Source: Micrasema longulum
Lineage: Eukaryota > Arthropoda > Insecta > Trichoptera > Brachycentridae
Length of the DNA: 64,000 bases
NCBI GenBank assembly: GCA_022494885.1
Contig: JAGVSM010002743.1
Span: forward strand, 62,001-126,000
Direction of reading: 5' to 3'
The position numbers and the translations under genes were made by a program. The notes below the pieces were generated by a model, which saw only the letters and a program-made list of their open reading frames with translations, was not told the DNA's origin and ran no database searches. Each line of letters opens with the position of its first letter. Within the stretch, counting starts at the first letter, position 1. This document shows, piece after piece, positions 21,263 through 32,434 of this stretch.

Positions 21263-22740
21263 TTTTTTTCCGGTTCAGTTAATCAAAATTGATGGATAAT
21301 TTCACGTACATCAATAAAGGTTTCACAGTAAAAGCAACGCAAAAATAAACAGATTAAAGAATTAAAATAATATAATTTCTTAATTTACCTACAAAATTTA
21401 TATAGACAGGCATATATGTAGGTATAGGTATATACCTATATTAAAACATTTATTTGAAGACGATTTTTACTATAAATGTACAAAAAAACAGAATAAAAAA
21501 GAATAGTACGCAGTATCCATGTAAAATAATGTTTCATGGGAACAATTGTGAATGTTTTACATATACAAAATAGTAGATGTGTTTAGTAATGAGTGAGTGA
21601 GTTTAGTAATTACTTAAACCGGACAGGCTATAACCCTTGAAAATGCCCGGAATCCCATGTTAGTTTGTCAAAAATGTAGAATTATCTGTTGAAATACTCT
21701 TATGGTTTGCAAATCTAAATAGATTACACAGTTTCGTTTGTTCATAAGCCGGCGAATCCACATTTCTACTGTTTCCACGTATCTCCTCACGACAGCCGAC
21801 CACAGCTAATAGTATCTAGAACCTACGAAAGGAGGTTGAGCCGAAGTCAATGCACGAAGAATGGTTTTTCCTTCTCCCCAGACAGACTAAATGGCACACG
21901 AACTGTGTTTGCTTCAACGATCGCGCGTCTAAACCAAAACGGAATATTCGCATGGATTGGAATATTAAGGTTAGCAAAATACGATACTCCCTAATTATCT
22001 TTGATTAATATTTTCAACTTACAAAATTATGATGGAAACCTTAACATCCTTTCATATAACTTTTAGTTTATCTAAATCTAATATTAAAAATGCGAGGCAC
22101 AAAGCAGTTATACAAAAAACAATACTTAAAAATCCAAACATAAGTATAAAAAACAGGTTCTCACAACTTACACCTACGTATAGACGATACAAGCTGACAT
22201 CACGACATTAATATTTGACGCGAAAAAAGTGCTTTTAGATTATTTTATTAGCTTACGTAACAAAGGCACATAAATAATATAAACAATAGGCTGTAAAACC
22301 GTAAATTTACAAAAGAGATTCTACTACCTACTACAAAAATATATGAAATTGTAGGCAGCATAAATACGTCCATAATAGCCTTGAAATTATGCACTATAAA
22401 ATCTTGAAAAAAAATAACGTTATATGTTTAGATCTGTTAAATGTAATTTTAAATTAAATTTAAATACGACTGAAAATAATGTGGTTTATTTTTAATTCAA
22501 ATATTATGTTTTTAAGAAGCTTCTTTTTATTAGGATATATTTTAGTAACAATTTCAACAGTGACTACAAAGTTTTAAATGATGTTAATATTTGGAGGTAA
22601 TAAAGTAAGGAAGTCGAGTCTTCGTGTCATGTAGCATACTTTGTTTCTGCGGAGGTATGGGCTTATTACCTCCATATGTTTAGATTTGATATTTGGAAGA
22701 CAGTGTTAACATTATAGGAAAATATTGATTACTAAAATAT
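21263..22740. other. AT-rich DNA without a recognised gene
   Basis: Nothing coding is recognised. Around 21600-21660 there is a weak match to the outer part of repeat D (AACCGGACAGGCTATAACCC and AAATGCCCGGAATCCCATG). Confidence 0.3.
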
Positions 22741-22741
22741 T

Positions 22742-22790
22742 AATATCTTGATAAGGATGTTTGTGTCGCTTCGAAACCGGTCATTAAAAA
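22742..22790 (+). other. Degenerate hammerhead-like motif
   Basis: CTTGATAAGG, a hairpin-like middle (TGTTTGTGTCGC), and TCGAAACCGGTC copy the layout of 4512-4547. The first core box is altered. The following 22800-22860 sequence recurs inverted at about 1180-1240. Confidence 0.45.
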
Positions 22791-25700
22791 ATTGGTCCAA
22801 AACAAAATTGTTTTATTTTCACTATAAAGAATAACCACAAATTTAGTTCTTCAAATATAAATGTTATATTTTTAAGGTTTATTTTAACTTTTATAAATAA
22901 TAATGGTTTATTAACAAAAATTACAATTTCCTTATCTACTACATACTTAGGTAATAGATTTCTCTGGATTATGTCTAGTCTGCCTAACTAATGAATCGTA
23001 TTTTTTCCAATCTCACATGTATGTCGATAAAATTTATAGCATACACGATTAAAAACTGCACCAAACACGTCAGAGGAAAACGATTATAAAATCTTATCGC
23101 CATAGCAATAAATCGTTAAACACATCTAAGGATTTTGTTCGCAGGCATGCGATATTTCGAGATACTTTATTCGTGAAATGATTTCAGGCGAATCTGGCTG
23201 CAAGAACACAATGAACGAGGCTATAAACATCGAAGCGAAGGCGATGATAACCTCCAACACAAAAGTTTGAATGAATAGAGACGAATTTGTATGGTAGATA
23301 GTTATGGAATAATTGCATAAGAATGATTTTGTGATGAATTTCAAATAGTTATAGCAAATGGAAATAGTTATAGCAAATGTAAATAGCTGTATAAAAAGTA
23401 TTTACAAATGATTTCCATGGAAATTGATAAAAATTTCCATGAAAATCATTATTGTCAATGATGCGTGGCGATATAATTTGTTAGCATTCATTTTGAAAAG
23501 TATTTTAGAAACTGCACAAAAAAGATTGCCAACGTTGAACGGAGACAAAGAATCGGAAATAATAATGAATAAGAAATTAAAAATATTAGAATAATAGCGT
23601 TTCTACGAAATGGAAAACATTAAAAAAACTCATTATTTAGTTGTGTGCCGTGCCGTGAAATGTATAAAATATTACTAATTTAACCCCGCAACGACATCAC
23701 ATAACAAATTTTACTCCGCAAGATTAAATTGAGTGAAAACGGTAATAAATGCTATTGCTGAATTAAATTAATAATCCTACTATGCTAAGTAGGGGAACAT
23801 TCGCTCCGACAGTCGGACACGTGTGGGACGCGGCGGGTCAAGCCTGTGGCCTGAGCTCACTTATTTGTAAGTTGCAACGTCACATTCCGCGGGAGGTAAT
23901 CGCCCATAACGTCCTTGGTAAAGGACGAAAAGATCCCTAGCGGATTATTCGCTTTCAGATTCGCTTTCAATCTTCAAAGAGAAACTACAAAAATAAATCT
24001 ATTTTTAAAAGACAATAATTATTACCCGCATAAACTATTTTTAAACAATATTTTCTGCTGTGGATTGATGTGCATATTTATTTCCAAAACAAAACACTTC
24101 ATCGACAATTAAATAATTTAATTATTTTGAAATAAATTATGAAAAACACAAGCAAAGTAAATAACATAAGTAAGCTGATAATAAATCAACTATGAATTAT
24201 TATGGCAATCCATTAAAATAAAACAGGTAAATATGGAATAAATTGAAGTTTCTTCGCGTTTTTTCGCCCAGGTCATAAAATGCTCCATGCACAAAAAATT
24301 TTGTTTATCAGGCATATTTAGGATCAAGTCAATATTATTTAAAACTAACTCAGCCAATTAACGAATGAACATAACTGTAAACAGTAAAGTTAACTAGTTA
24401 AATCTAAATGCAGCCGACTTTAATAATGAATTTAATATTTTTTTAGTAATATGGAGTAGTCATGTTGGGGCTAAGTATTATTTATTAGATAGAAAGCCTT
24501 TCAACGAATTTATAGTGATAAAGAAAACTTCCTCGGATACTGAAATTCGTACGAAATATGTAAAGCAGTTCACCTTAACAATAATATTATTCTAAAAATA
24601 ACAAACAATAAATTGAAACAATACATTTACCTTGATTTATTTGCAAAACATTTCACAACGAAATTGGACAATCGCGAAACAATGTTATACAATGCGCAAT
24701 GGTTTGCGTTGACGGGAAGTTGGAAGATTATAATATACGGTGCTTTGTAATTTGTAAGTAAAAGAAGTTATCAGGGATAATTAGTTAAATAACATGATAA
24801 TAATGATGAAAATATTCCGAGGCCGAGTCACACGGCCGCAACCACCACTCTCATAGTACCGATGTACAGTAAAGTAATGCCTGCCTGTGGTTTGTATGAC
24901 TGTTACCCGCGTTAGTAAGGAGAGCTTACACAATGCGATGTGATGTTAGTAATTTTTATCGCCATACCACAATGGTGTCGTCTGACTATAACTGCAGGAT
25001 CGTAAATATTTTTATCTTTTTCTAGTTTACTTTTCTTTTCCTTTTAATCCTAAGGATGAGTTTGCAGGAATCACCTACACCTCCTTTCTTCACTGTCCTC
25101 AGCGCCTTTTTCAAACCATAAATTACGAATAAAGATCCACATTATTTACTCCAAAATAAAAAAAACAGTCATATGCACTATCATTTTAATCATTGAAACA
25201 TACAAAAACACAAGACTTGAGTAAGCACTCGTATATAAAATTGTGGTTATAACGGCTTTATGAAATTCAGTGATATTATTTACGGGAGCTGAATTAAATA
25301 CAGCATTGCCGGAGTGGTTCGAGTTCGATAGCCTTTAATACCAATGTAAATTAATTTGCTGCACCGTAGCATATCTAAAAGTCATAAGGTAGGTAATGGA
25401 GAAAAATGAAATTTACCCTATAATCCATTAAAATCGGCCTAATCAAAATGTACACGAATGATTACCCCTCTTGAGAAATAAGGCCTAAACAAATACAACC
25501 CCGTAAGGAAGGCCGAAGGCTATGTATAAGTGAAGTTAAAAATGTATTTGGTAACAAACTGAGCATGTCGATTGAATCGTGAAATTTTCATCAGATCTGA
25601 AATGAGATTTTGAGAGAGGTATTATTATGCCTGAAAGAATGAAATTAATGTCATTATTTTTAACAAAATGATGGCCAAATGTGTTATGTAAAACATATAT

Positions 25701-25890
25701 TGTTTTGCCGTCTTTGTTGTGGCTAAATAATCTTATTTTGGCGAACATATCTTGTGTTGGCGTCTGTTTTAGACGGTAAAATAAATATGTTGTCAGGAAA
25801 GTCTGAACAAAAAAAAAAAAAAAAATTATGCATTTTGTAAAAACACGCTATATGGTGGGAAAAAAATCCCAGAGAAACAAATGTGCAATG
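22791..25890. other. AT-rich intron-like DNA, no recognised gene
   Basis: No conserved coding sequence is visible. Two GC-richer islands stand out, at 23790-23900 and 24820-24930. The first ends in a strong donor-like TTTGTAAGTT and could be an unrecognised non-coding exon. Confidence 0.3.
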
Positions 25891-25899
25891 CATCAAAAT

Positions 25900-26280
25900 T
25901 CAGATTTTTCAGAGCCATATTATCTTTAAAATGGCTCTCAGGAATTATGCTTAGCCATCTTTCCACTGAATTATGGCTTTCACTCCGCCTTGCCTAGAAT
26001 TCTTGGGACTGCCAATAAATATCCCAGTCTAGATTTCTTTGATAACAAGTTGTCTTCTTCCATGCGATCACTAAATCAAATTCCACTATAATCTACTCTC
26101 TCCCTCTTCTATTCCCATCTGGTCCAATTGATTTCCTCTCTTTCTTAATGCCATATAAATGATTTTGTCTGTATTCTAATGCTGAAACTTATAAGATATG
26201 AATTCCATTATTTTCTATCATGTAATGTACATCGTCCTTATAAATGCCCGCTGGGCATATATATAATATAAATAAATATT
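25900..26280 (+). repeat. Possible LINE 3' end (AATGCCCGCTGGGCATA tail)
   Basis: The tail AAATGCCCGCTGGGCATATA followed by AATATAAATAAAT resembles the CCTTGGGCGTATT ends at 1740 and 7785. Upstream there is a disrupted reading frame with a peptide NKYPSLDFFDNKLSSSMR that might be a decayed retroelement ORF. The assignment is weak. Confidence 0.35.
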
Positions 26281-27014
26281 TACATTTCCCGACAAACTCG
26301 TGCAACGATAGTCTCTCTTAGAGTTAACCGCTAAAATTAAGTCCTTTGCAATAAAATAGTACCTAAACCGAATCTGGGGATTTTACTTTCAAAGCTAATA
26401 ATATCAGCATAAAGTATTACCCTACATTGCAAGTTGATTTTATCATATTGACAATCGAGCGTTTCTATCTAAGCGGACATATCCAAAAGCATTTCATGCA
26501 TAGGCAAAAGCTCTAGATGGTCAATTGAGAACAATTTTAAAAGTAATCACGGAGTTTCATAAAAAAATCTCTACAAAATCATCTTCAAATATTTAAATAG
26601 GGGTGGTGTTTAATTTTCTCTAACAAACCAGTGAGATAAATACATATTAAAAACATAATTTTATATTCAGATCATGTTTTCGTAAGTCTGTGATTAAATA
26701 TACAAAAGATACAGTAATACGAAATATATTTTTAGGATACATAAAACAAATTGTCTGGAATTGCAGTCCAGAAAAAAGTTACATTTTTATGTTGACCAAT
26801 CTCGATAAAAAAAAGGACTCTGAAGAACAAAGAAGACGAGAAAGCGAATGGTGCATAGTGGGGGGGGGGAATGAATCCAAATGTATTCGGATGACGAAAG
26901 TTCTCTCAAATGCAGTTCTTTGTTAAAACGAGAATACTTATTATTTACAAATCGTCTTTCTTTTGTGCTACAAATTGACTCACAGATTGAAATAAAATTA
27001 AATCAATTGAAGTA

Positions 27015-27040
27015 TAAGGTAAACGGCTGTAATACTGACC
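27015..27040 (+). repeat. Left terminal inverted repeat of the pogo-like element
   Basis: Matches the right end at 25 of 26 positions, with G in place of A at position 15. It includes one outward-facing copy of the GGTCAGTATTA motif (as TAATACTGACC). Confidence 0.9.
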
Positions 27041-27253
27041 GTGCCCGTATTACTGATCTATTTCAACAAAAACAAAGATAATAGGAAAAAGCAAAAAAAA
27101 AACACATTTATGAATATTGGCAACACTAGAACACAGCATCTGTTAATTGTTCACACTTGTTCTATGGTTGACATTCGAATTTTTCTGTTTAAAAAATCAG
27201 TTAGAGTTTGGACACTCGGTGACTAACAGCAGTACACAGGAAATCCTTACGAG

Positions 27254-28063
27254 GTAAGCCTAATTTTCAAAGTTTACTTTAAACCATATATTTTCTGTAT
27301 TCAATTGTTATTCAGTTATATTTCTATTCAGTCAGTAGGATTTGACTCTTGATATTTCATAAAACAAAGTATTTGTAAGATATTTTTACTATTTGTATCA
27401 TAAATTTTAAAAATAAAAGTGGTCAGTATTACATCCAACCATTTTTTTGACTGTTTCTTTTACTGACCTAAGCAGTCAGTATTGCATCCGGCTGATATTT
27501 TAGTCGTTTTCTTTACTGACCTATGGGTCAGTAATAAGTTCAGTGAGAATATTTCAAAAATTTAAATTAGTTTGATTGAAACAAAATTAAAAACACATTT
27601 TTTGTGTGATTTGTAGAGCACAAAGAATTTTGAATTAGGAAATGTAGTTCTGACTTATATATTTTTGCTTTATTTTAATCTTATAAATGAGTAAAGTTAG
27701 TGGTCAGTAATAGAAACAAATTTCGGTCAGTATTACATTTTATAATCTGATGTCAGTATTACATATTATGTCAGTAAATAAGTTCTGTGCCGAGACATAT
27801 TTTTACATATTTATTTTGATTTAAAATAAAATTAACAAAGTTATTTCCAATGTAATATTTAAATACGCATTTTTTAAATAACGGAACATAAAACTTAAAT
27901 TTTACTTGTAAATTGATCCAATATCTGACTACCAAACACTATTGTATACGATGTATAAATAACACAAGATAAAATTAAGTAAAACTGGATTTCAAAACAT
28001 ACGTTTTAAGCTACTTTAGATGGAATTTTTGAAAATATAAATTTCATAAACCTTTTGTTTTAG
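27254..28063 (+). other. Probable 5' UTR intron of the transposase gene
   Basis: A donor-like ACGAG|GTAAGC occurs at 27254. A pyrimidine-rich CCTTTTGTTTTAG ends at 28063, two bases before the start codon. This would join a short leader exon near the left end to the coding exon. Inference from splice-site consensus only. Confidence 0.45.
27421..27782 (+). promoter_or_regulatory. Left subterminal cluster of GGTCAGTA motifs
   Basis: Copies of G(G)TCAGTA(T/A)TA are seen at 27421, 27475, 27525, 27702, 27725, 27752 and 27770, with inverted partners at about 27461 and 27513. The pair at 27513-27534 forms TTACTGACC-TAT-GGGTCAGTAA. Since the same motif ends the terminal repeats, these are likely transposase-binding sites. 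The downstream ones may also affect promoter use. Confidence 0.65.
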
Positions 28064-28065
28064 AT

Positions 28066-30345
28066 ATGATGGCGCCTAAAAGAATGCAGTATAGTGAACA
28101 GTCAGTGAAAGATGCGTTGTTAGCTGTGGAAAAAGGAATGACAATATACAAGGCCAGCAATTTGTATAAAATCCCAAAAACAACATTGTTATACAAGAAA
28201 AAGGGCAAGTATCCTGTAGAAAGAATAGTTGGACATCCTACAATTCTAACTAATCACGAAGAACGTCAGATAGTCGATTGGATAATATTTATTGGAGAAA
28301 GGGGATTTCCGGCGACCAAAGACCAGTTACTTGACAGTGTTCAATTACTATTATTGAAATTAAAACGCGAAAATCCCTTCAAAGACGGAAAACCTGGCAG
28401 GCGTTGGTACGAAGGATTTTTAAAAAGACACCCTGGCATTTCGCAAAGAGTGTCACAAAATTTAATTAGAGCAAGGGCGAACGTAAGCGAAAAAAATTTA
28501 AGGCAATGGTTTTCTACTGTTAAGAACTATATCGATGAAAATGATTACACAGATGTTTTGAATGACCCAAAACGCATTTATAATTGTGACGAAACTGCTT
28601 TTTTTTTAAGTCCGAAGGAGTCGTCTGTCATAGTGAAAAAAGGTTCGAAATCTGTTTATAATTTTATACACAACGATGAAAAAGAATGTCTTACTACACT
28701 TGTGATGGCTAATGCAGCAGGAGACCTCCCCCCCCCAATGATAATTTATAAATATAAAAGAATACCACTTTCGCTAGCCAGAAAAATGCCACATGGTTGG
28801 GGAATGGGCAGATCTGATTCCGGGTGGATGACTGGAGAAGTGTTTTATGAATATATAGGAAACGTTTTTTTTCCATGGCTCAAAAAGAACCAGATAGTAT
28901 TTCCTATAATTTTATATGTTGACGGGCATTCGTCGCACATGACTTTGGCGCTCAGTGAGTTTTGTAAGGATAATAAAATTATATTGATTGCTTTGTACCC
29001 AAACGCAACTCATATATTGCAGCCCCTCGATGTAGCCCTATTCCGTCCAGTCAAATTAGAATGGAAAAAGAGAGTTCACCAATGGAAAATTGATAATGAG
29101 GGTAAAAAGCTTATGAGAGAAGATTTTGCCCCTTTATTAAAAACTGTATTAGAAACAGCTGGTAATATGAATACTCTTCAAAATGGATTTAGGACTTGTG
29201 GGTTGTATCCATTTTCCCCAGAAGGAGTCAACTATAGAAAACTTGATTTTAAAAAAGCGCGTCCTTGCACGTCAACACCATCATCGTCTTGTCCTAAGCA
29301 CGTCGTTACTTCTCAAAATCTGTTGAAAATTCCTAACAACAAATACAACGCCGTATTTCTACGTTTATTTGAAAATTTACTGACAAACAACCAAATTGAT
29401 GCATTTAATGATCAAACAAATGATACATGGAATGGTCCAAAGGAAGACGAAAATTTGTTCTACATTTGGAAAATTACGAAGAATTTAGTCAATGAAAATA
29501 TCGGATTGGTCACAGGGAATAATGACGAATGTCATTTAGGGTATGAAACTTTCGTTAACAACGATACGTTGAATGAGTCTCTCATAGCGTTTGACGATAG
29601 TTTTTGGTCAACAACAGGTGATGAATCTGAAATTATGACAATGGTGGTAAAAGATAGTGAACTAATTCCCGAGAAAAACAGTGAACCAATGTCCGTTTCT
29701 CTTACCGCAAATTTAGATCGAGAACTCCTAGAACAAGCGGGCACAAGCGATACTAATCTCAATGAAGCGACGCCTTGTAAAACTCCTAATTCTAAAACAA
29801 TTATTAATGCTCTTACGCCCTTTAAGCAGTGTCTGTTTTGGCCAGAAGATAAAGTGGTAGAGAAAAAGAAAATTACAAAAAGAATTCCAACTGTCATTGT
29901 TTCATCAAACGATTATATTAACTACCAGCAAAAGGTCAAAGATGACAAAATGAAAAAAGATGAAGAAAAATTGGAAAGGAAAAGATTAAAAGAGGAGAAA
30001 AAAAATGTGGTGCTTGAGAAGAAACAAGGAAAGATAAAAAAAACAGAAGTGCAACGGAGTTGTTTAAATGACTTTGGCGGTTATAAATTGAATGAGTATG
30101 TAATTGTAAAGTTTGAAGAAGAATATTTTCCAGGGATTGTGGTGAAGAGCAAAGATAATGGTTCCGCCTTAGTCAGAGTAATGGTTATGAGTGGCCAGAA
30201 TTGGAGGTGGCCAGAAAAAGAGGATACTATATGGTATTCTTCTGAAGAAATTATAAAAACAATTCCAGAACCGGAATTGCTGAATGCGAGGGGAATTTAC
30301 TCCATCCCTGATATAACAATATTACGCTGTTCATCTGATAAGTAA
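28066..30345 (+). CDS. Pogo-superfamily transposase (DD35D), intact, 759 aa
   Basis: This protein would cut and paste the surrounding element at TA sites. Residues 8-50 form a Psq/CENP-B type helix-turn-helix (SVKDALLAVEKG...KIPKTTL), followed to about 130 by a second DNA-binding part ending GRRWYEGFLKRHPG. The DDE_1 catalytic core has D175 (YNCDETAFF), D286 (LYVDGHSSH) and D322 (HILQPLDVALF), giving DD35D spacing. Residues 620-665 are a lysine/glutamate-rich, probably coiled segment. Residues 668-733 form an extra module (EYVIVKFEEEYFPGIVV, MSGQNWRWPEKED) resembling C-terminal modules of other arthropod transposon proteins. Two adjacent ATGs open the frame; the first is given. All catalytic residues are intact and no frameshift is seen. 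The exact pogo subfamily (Fot/Tigger/other) is uncertain. Confidence 0.92.
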   Translation: MMAPKRMQYSEQSVKDALLAVEKGMTIYKASNLYKIPKTTLLYKKKGKYPVERIVGHPTILTNHEERQIVDWIIFIGERGFPATKDQLLDSVQLLLLKLKRENPFKDGKPGRRWYEGFLKRHPGISQRVSQNLIRARANVSEKNLRQWFSTVKNYIDENDYTDVLNDPKRIYNCDETAFFLSPKESSVIVKKGSKSVYNFIHNDEKECLTTLVMANAAGDLPPPMIIYKYKRIPLSLARKMPHGWGMGRSDSGWMTGEVFYEYIGNVFFPWLKKNQIVFPIILYVDGHSSHMTLALSEFCKDNKIILIALYPNATHILQPLDVALFRPVKLEWKKRVHQWKIDNEGKKLMREDFAPLLKTVLETAGNMNTLQNGFRTCGLYPFSPEGVNYRKLDFKKARPCTSTPSSSCPKHVVTSQNLLKIPNNKYNAVFLRLFENLLTNNQIDAFNDQTNDTWNGPKEDENLFYIWKITKNLVNENIGLVTGNNDECHLGYETFVNNDTLNESLIAFDDSFWSTTGDESEIMTMVVKDSELIPEKNSEPMSVSLTANLDRELLEQAGTSDTNLNEATPCKTPNSKTIINALTPFKQCLFWPEDKVVEKKKITKRIPTVIVSSNDYINYQQKVKDDKMKKDEEKLERKRLKEEKKNVVLEKKQGKIKKTEVQRSCLNDFGGYKLNEYVIVKFEEEYFPGIVVKSKDNGSALVRVMVMSGQNWRWPEKEDTIWYSSEEIIKTIPEPELLNARGIYSIPDITILRCSSDK

Positions 30346-30463
30346 ATCAATATTTTAGGTATTTCTTTTAGTAAAAATTATTTTACTATTTTTTTAGTTA
30401 CCTCTATGATTATTAATTGATATTTTTCTTATGTGTTGTTAGATTTATTATCAAATATATTGA

Positions 30464-30474
30464 ATAAATAAATC
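30464..30474 (+). terminator. Polyadenylation signal of the transposase gene
   Basis: AATAAATAAAT lies about 120 bp after the stop codon and before the right subterminal motifs. Confidence 0.55.
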
Positions 30475-30495
30475 AAAATCTTTTATTTCACTCCC

Positions 30496-30774
30496 GGTCA
30501 GTAATAGGATCACCATAGGTCAGTATTAGAGTGAAATCCATTTTCAGTATGTCAGTAATGAATACAAAATCTGGATATGTTTAATATTTTTTATTTATTT
30601 AAATTGCTTGATTTTTTACTTTTATTTTTTTAACGTATTGAAGTAAATTCATCAATTTTAGAAATAGACAAAATTATATAGTTTCAATTACCAGGTATTT
30701 AAAAACAAAAAATGAATAAAAATGTCTGTCAGATTAAGACACGAAATGGGTCAGTATTATAGCCGTTTACCTTA
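30496..30774 (+). repeat. Right subterminal motifs and terminal inverted repeat
   Basis: GGTCAGTAATA at 30496, GGTCAGTATTA at 30518 and GTCAGTAATG at 30551 precede the terminal repeat at 30749-30774. Three internal copies here, against at least seven on the left, is an asymmetry also seen in other transposons with subterminal binding sites. Confidence 0.7.
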
Positions 30775-31475
30775 TATGAATCAGGGAGGTACTAAGTACT
30801 AAAGCATTAGGTGATTCGTTTCACTTTTTCAAACCAACAACTTAAAAGAACTTAATTATAGGTTAAGAGTAATGTTCTTTCATTTAAAATATTTTTTACT
30901 GCACGTGTGTAACTTTGTAATTTGATTACAAAATACAATTTCAATATAAGATTATTTTTTTTTAAATTAATTTTTTGCTATTTCGAATATACCGCATTTT
31001 TTTTATTTTTATTTTTAATATTTTTATTTTTTTTACCTAAGTATGTTAAGTATTAAAATCGTAAAGTAATTATATAGAACAATGTATAAAAAACTGTGTA
31101 ATATGAATAGATATAATGTTATTATATTATTTCATAATTTTGTAATAGAATACTGTTTTGTTAAATGTATTTATGATTATGTTTATGTTTATAAAATGCA
31201 TTTGTGCCATGTGCACTAATAAAATAAAATAAAATGAAATAAGATTATCATAGTTTTAATTCACAAACAATAAAATCTTTAACGTGATGTGTTATAATTT
31301 TCTTATTCATAGTTAAATTTTCAAAAAAATTGTCGTTAATGTTTTGTTATTATAATTTTAGTAAAAGCAGTAAATTAAAAAAGATTTTTTCTTATAAACA
31401 AAATAAAACTTGAGCGACAAGAGAAATACGTAAAAAACACAGTACACTGCGTACACTCCTCTTACTCTTACAACT
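30775..31475. other. Very AT-rich flank without genes
   Basis: Only low-complexity T-rich DNA and a run of AATAAAATAAAATGAAAT (31219-31240), possibly a retroposed tail, are seen. Confidence 0.35.
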
Positions 31476-31830
31476 CGAAAATACGCTAATTTGACTTAAT
31501 GATGCAGTTTTGTAAAGTTTTTAACGCTCTACAAACTGGCAAAATACAAGTCATATGAAATGTCATTAATCTGTAGTTTCCTAAATAAATTTAAGGTTAA
31601 GTCGTATACCGGGTATTTTATTCAGGCTAAAAGCTTTATATAACTCTATATTAACTTTATATAAAATCAAGAAACGGAAAAATTAAAAACATGTTCTTAA
31701 ATGAGCACTTAACATTTTTATATATTTCAATAAAATATAAAAGAGTAAAATTGGAACAAAACTTAAATGCTTGATTTCTCAAAACAGTGATTTTTAGAGT
31801 TAAAGCTTTTTGTCAGTATACCCACGGCAT
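31476..31830 (+). repeat. Direct repeat, first copy
   Basis: From ACTCGAAAATACGC to GTCAGTATACCCAC this segment matches 32401-32434 plus 33188-33485. Shared blocks include GGTTAAGTCGTATACCGGGT and AATGCTTGATT. It shows the state of the locus before the LTR insertion in the second copy. Confidence 0.75.
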
Positions 31831-32434
31831 ACTAAGCCTACTCCTAGTACAAGCAAAATTTGTCAGAGTGTTTTTCGTGCTATTTTGTAAAATACGAAAT
31901 GTGTGTATAAATGAATAAATAAACGGATCTTAAGGGACAAAAAAAATATTATATATTTAGCTTTAACTGACAAAAGTAGGAATCCTAGAAACGGCACCAA
32001 CTTTCATCACTACCTGATGTCGAGTGACACTATCCGATTGGCAATGGTAGTTACGAATATGGCGATACGAGGATCAAGGCAGCCACCGGCAATGGGACAT
32101 TCACCTTCGTGCTTGCTGCCCACGCCTCCTGCGCCGGCAGGGTACCGGGTACTGGGTACTGAGTACTGGGTGGGTTAGCTATGCTCTACCGTGGCATGTA
32201 CACTGACTCAATAATTAAGTATAAGTAATATACAAACTAGGAGTGTGTAGTGTGTAGTATGTAGCTTCCAAACACGTTTCCGCCATAATATTACTTACTA
32301 TCTTGGATCAACAGTTTTATCAACAAATCTCTAGGAAAACACACCATTATAAAGATGACGCAAGGTGAACATAACGTGGGTATACTGGCAAAAAACGTTA
32401 ACTCGAAAATATGCGAATTTGACTTAATGATGCA

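Larger units (their letters stand above)
27015..30774 (+). mobile_element. Complete pogo-superfamily DNA transposon, 3760 bp
   Basis: The two 26-bp termini, TAAGGTAAACGGCT then G or A then TAATACTGACC, are inverted and differ at one position (27015-27040, 30749-30774). TA lies directly outside each end (27013-27014, 30775-30776), the target duplication typical of Tc1/mariner/pogo elements. Inside is one intact 759-codon transposase gene with a probable 5' UTR intron and an AATAAA near 30464. GGTCAGTA motifs crowd both subterminal regions. The near-identical termini and open ORF indicate a young, possibly still active copy. Confidence 0.9.

Noticed and set aside
29532..29897. 121-codon minus-strand ORF
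   Set aside because: It lies wholly inside the transposase gene on the other strand and shows no domain; it is a shadow frame.
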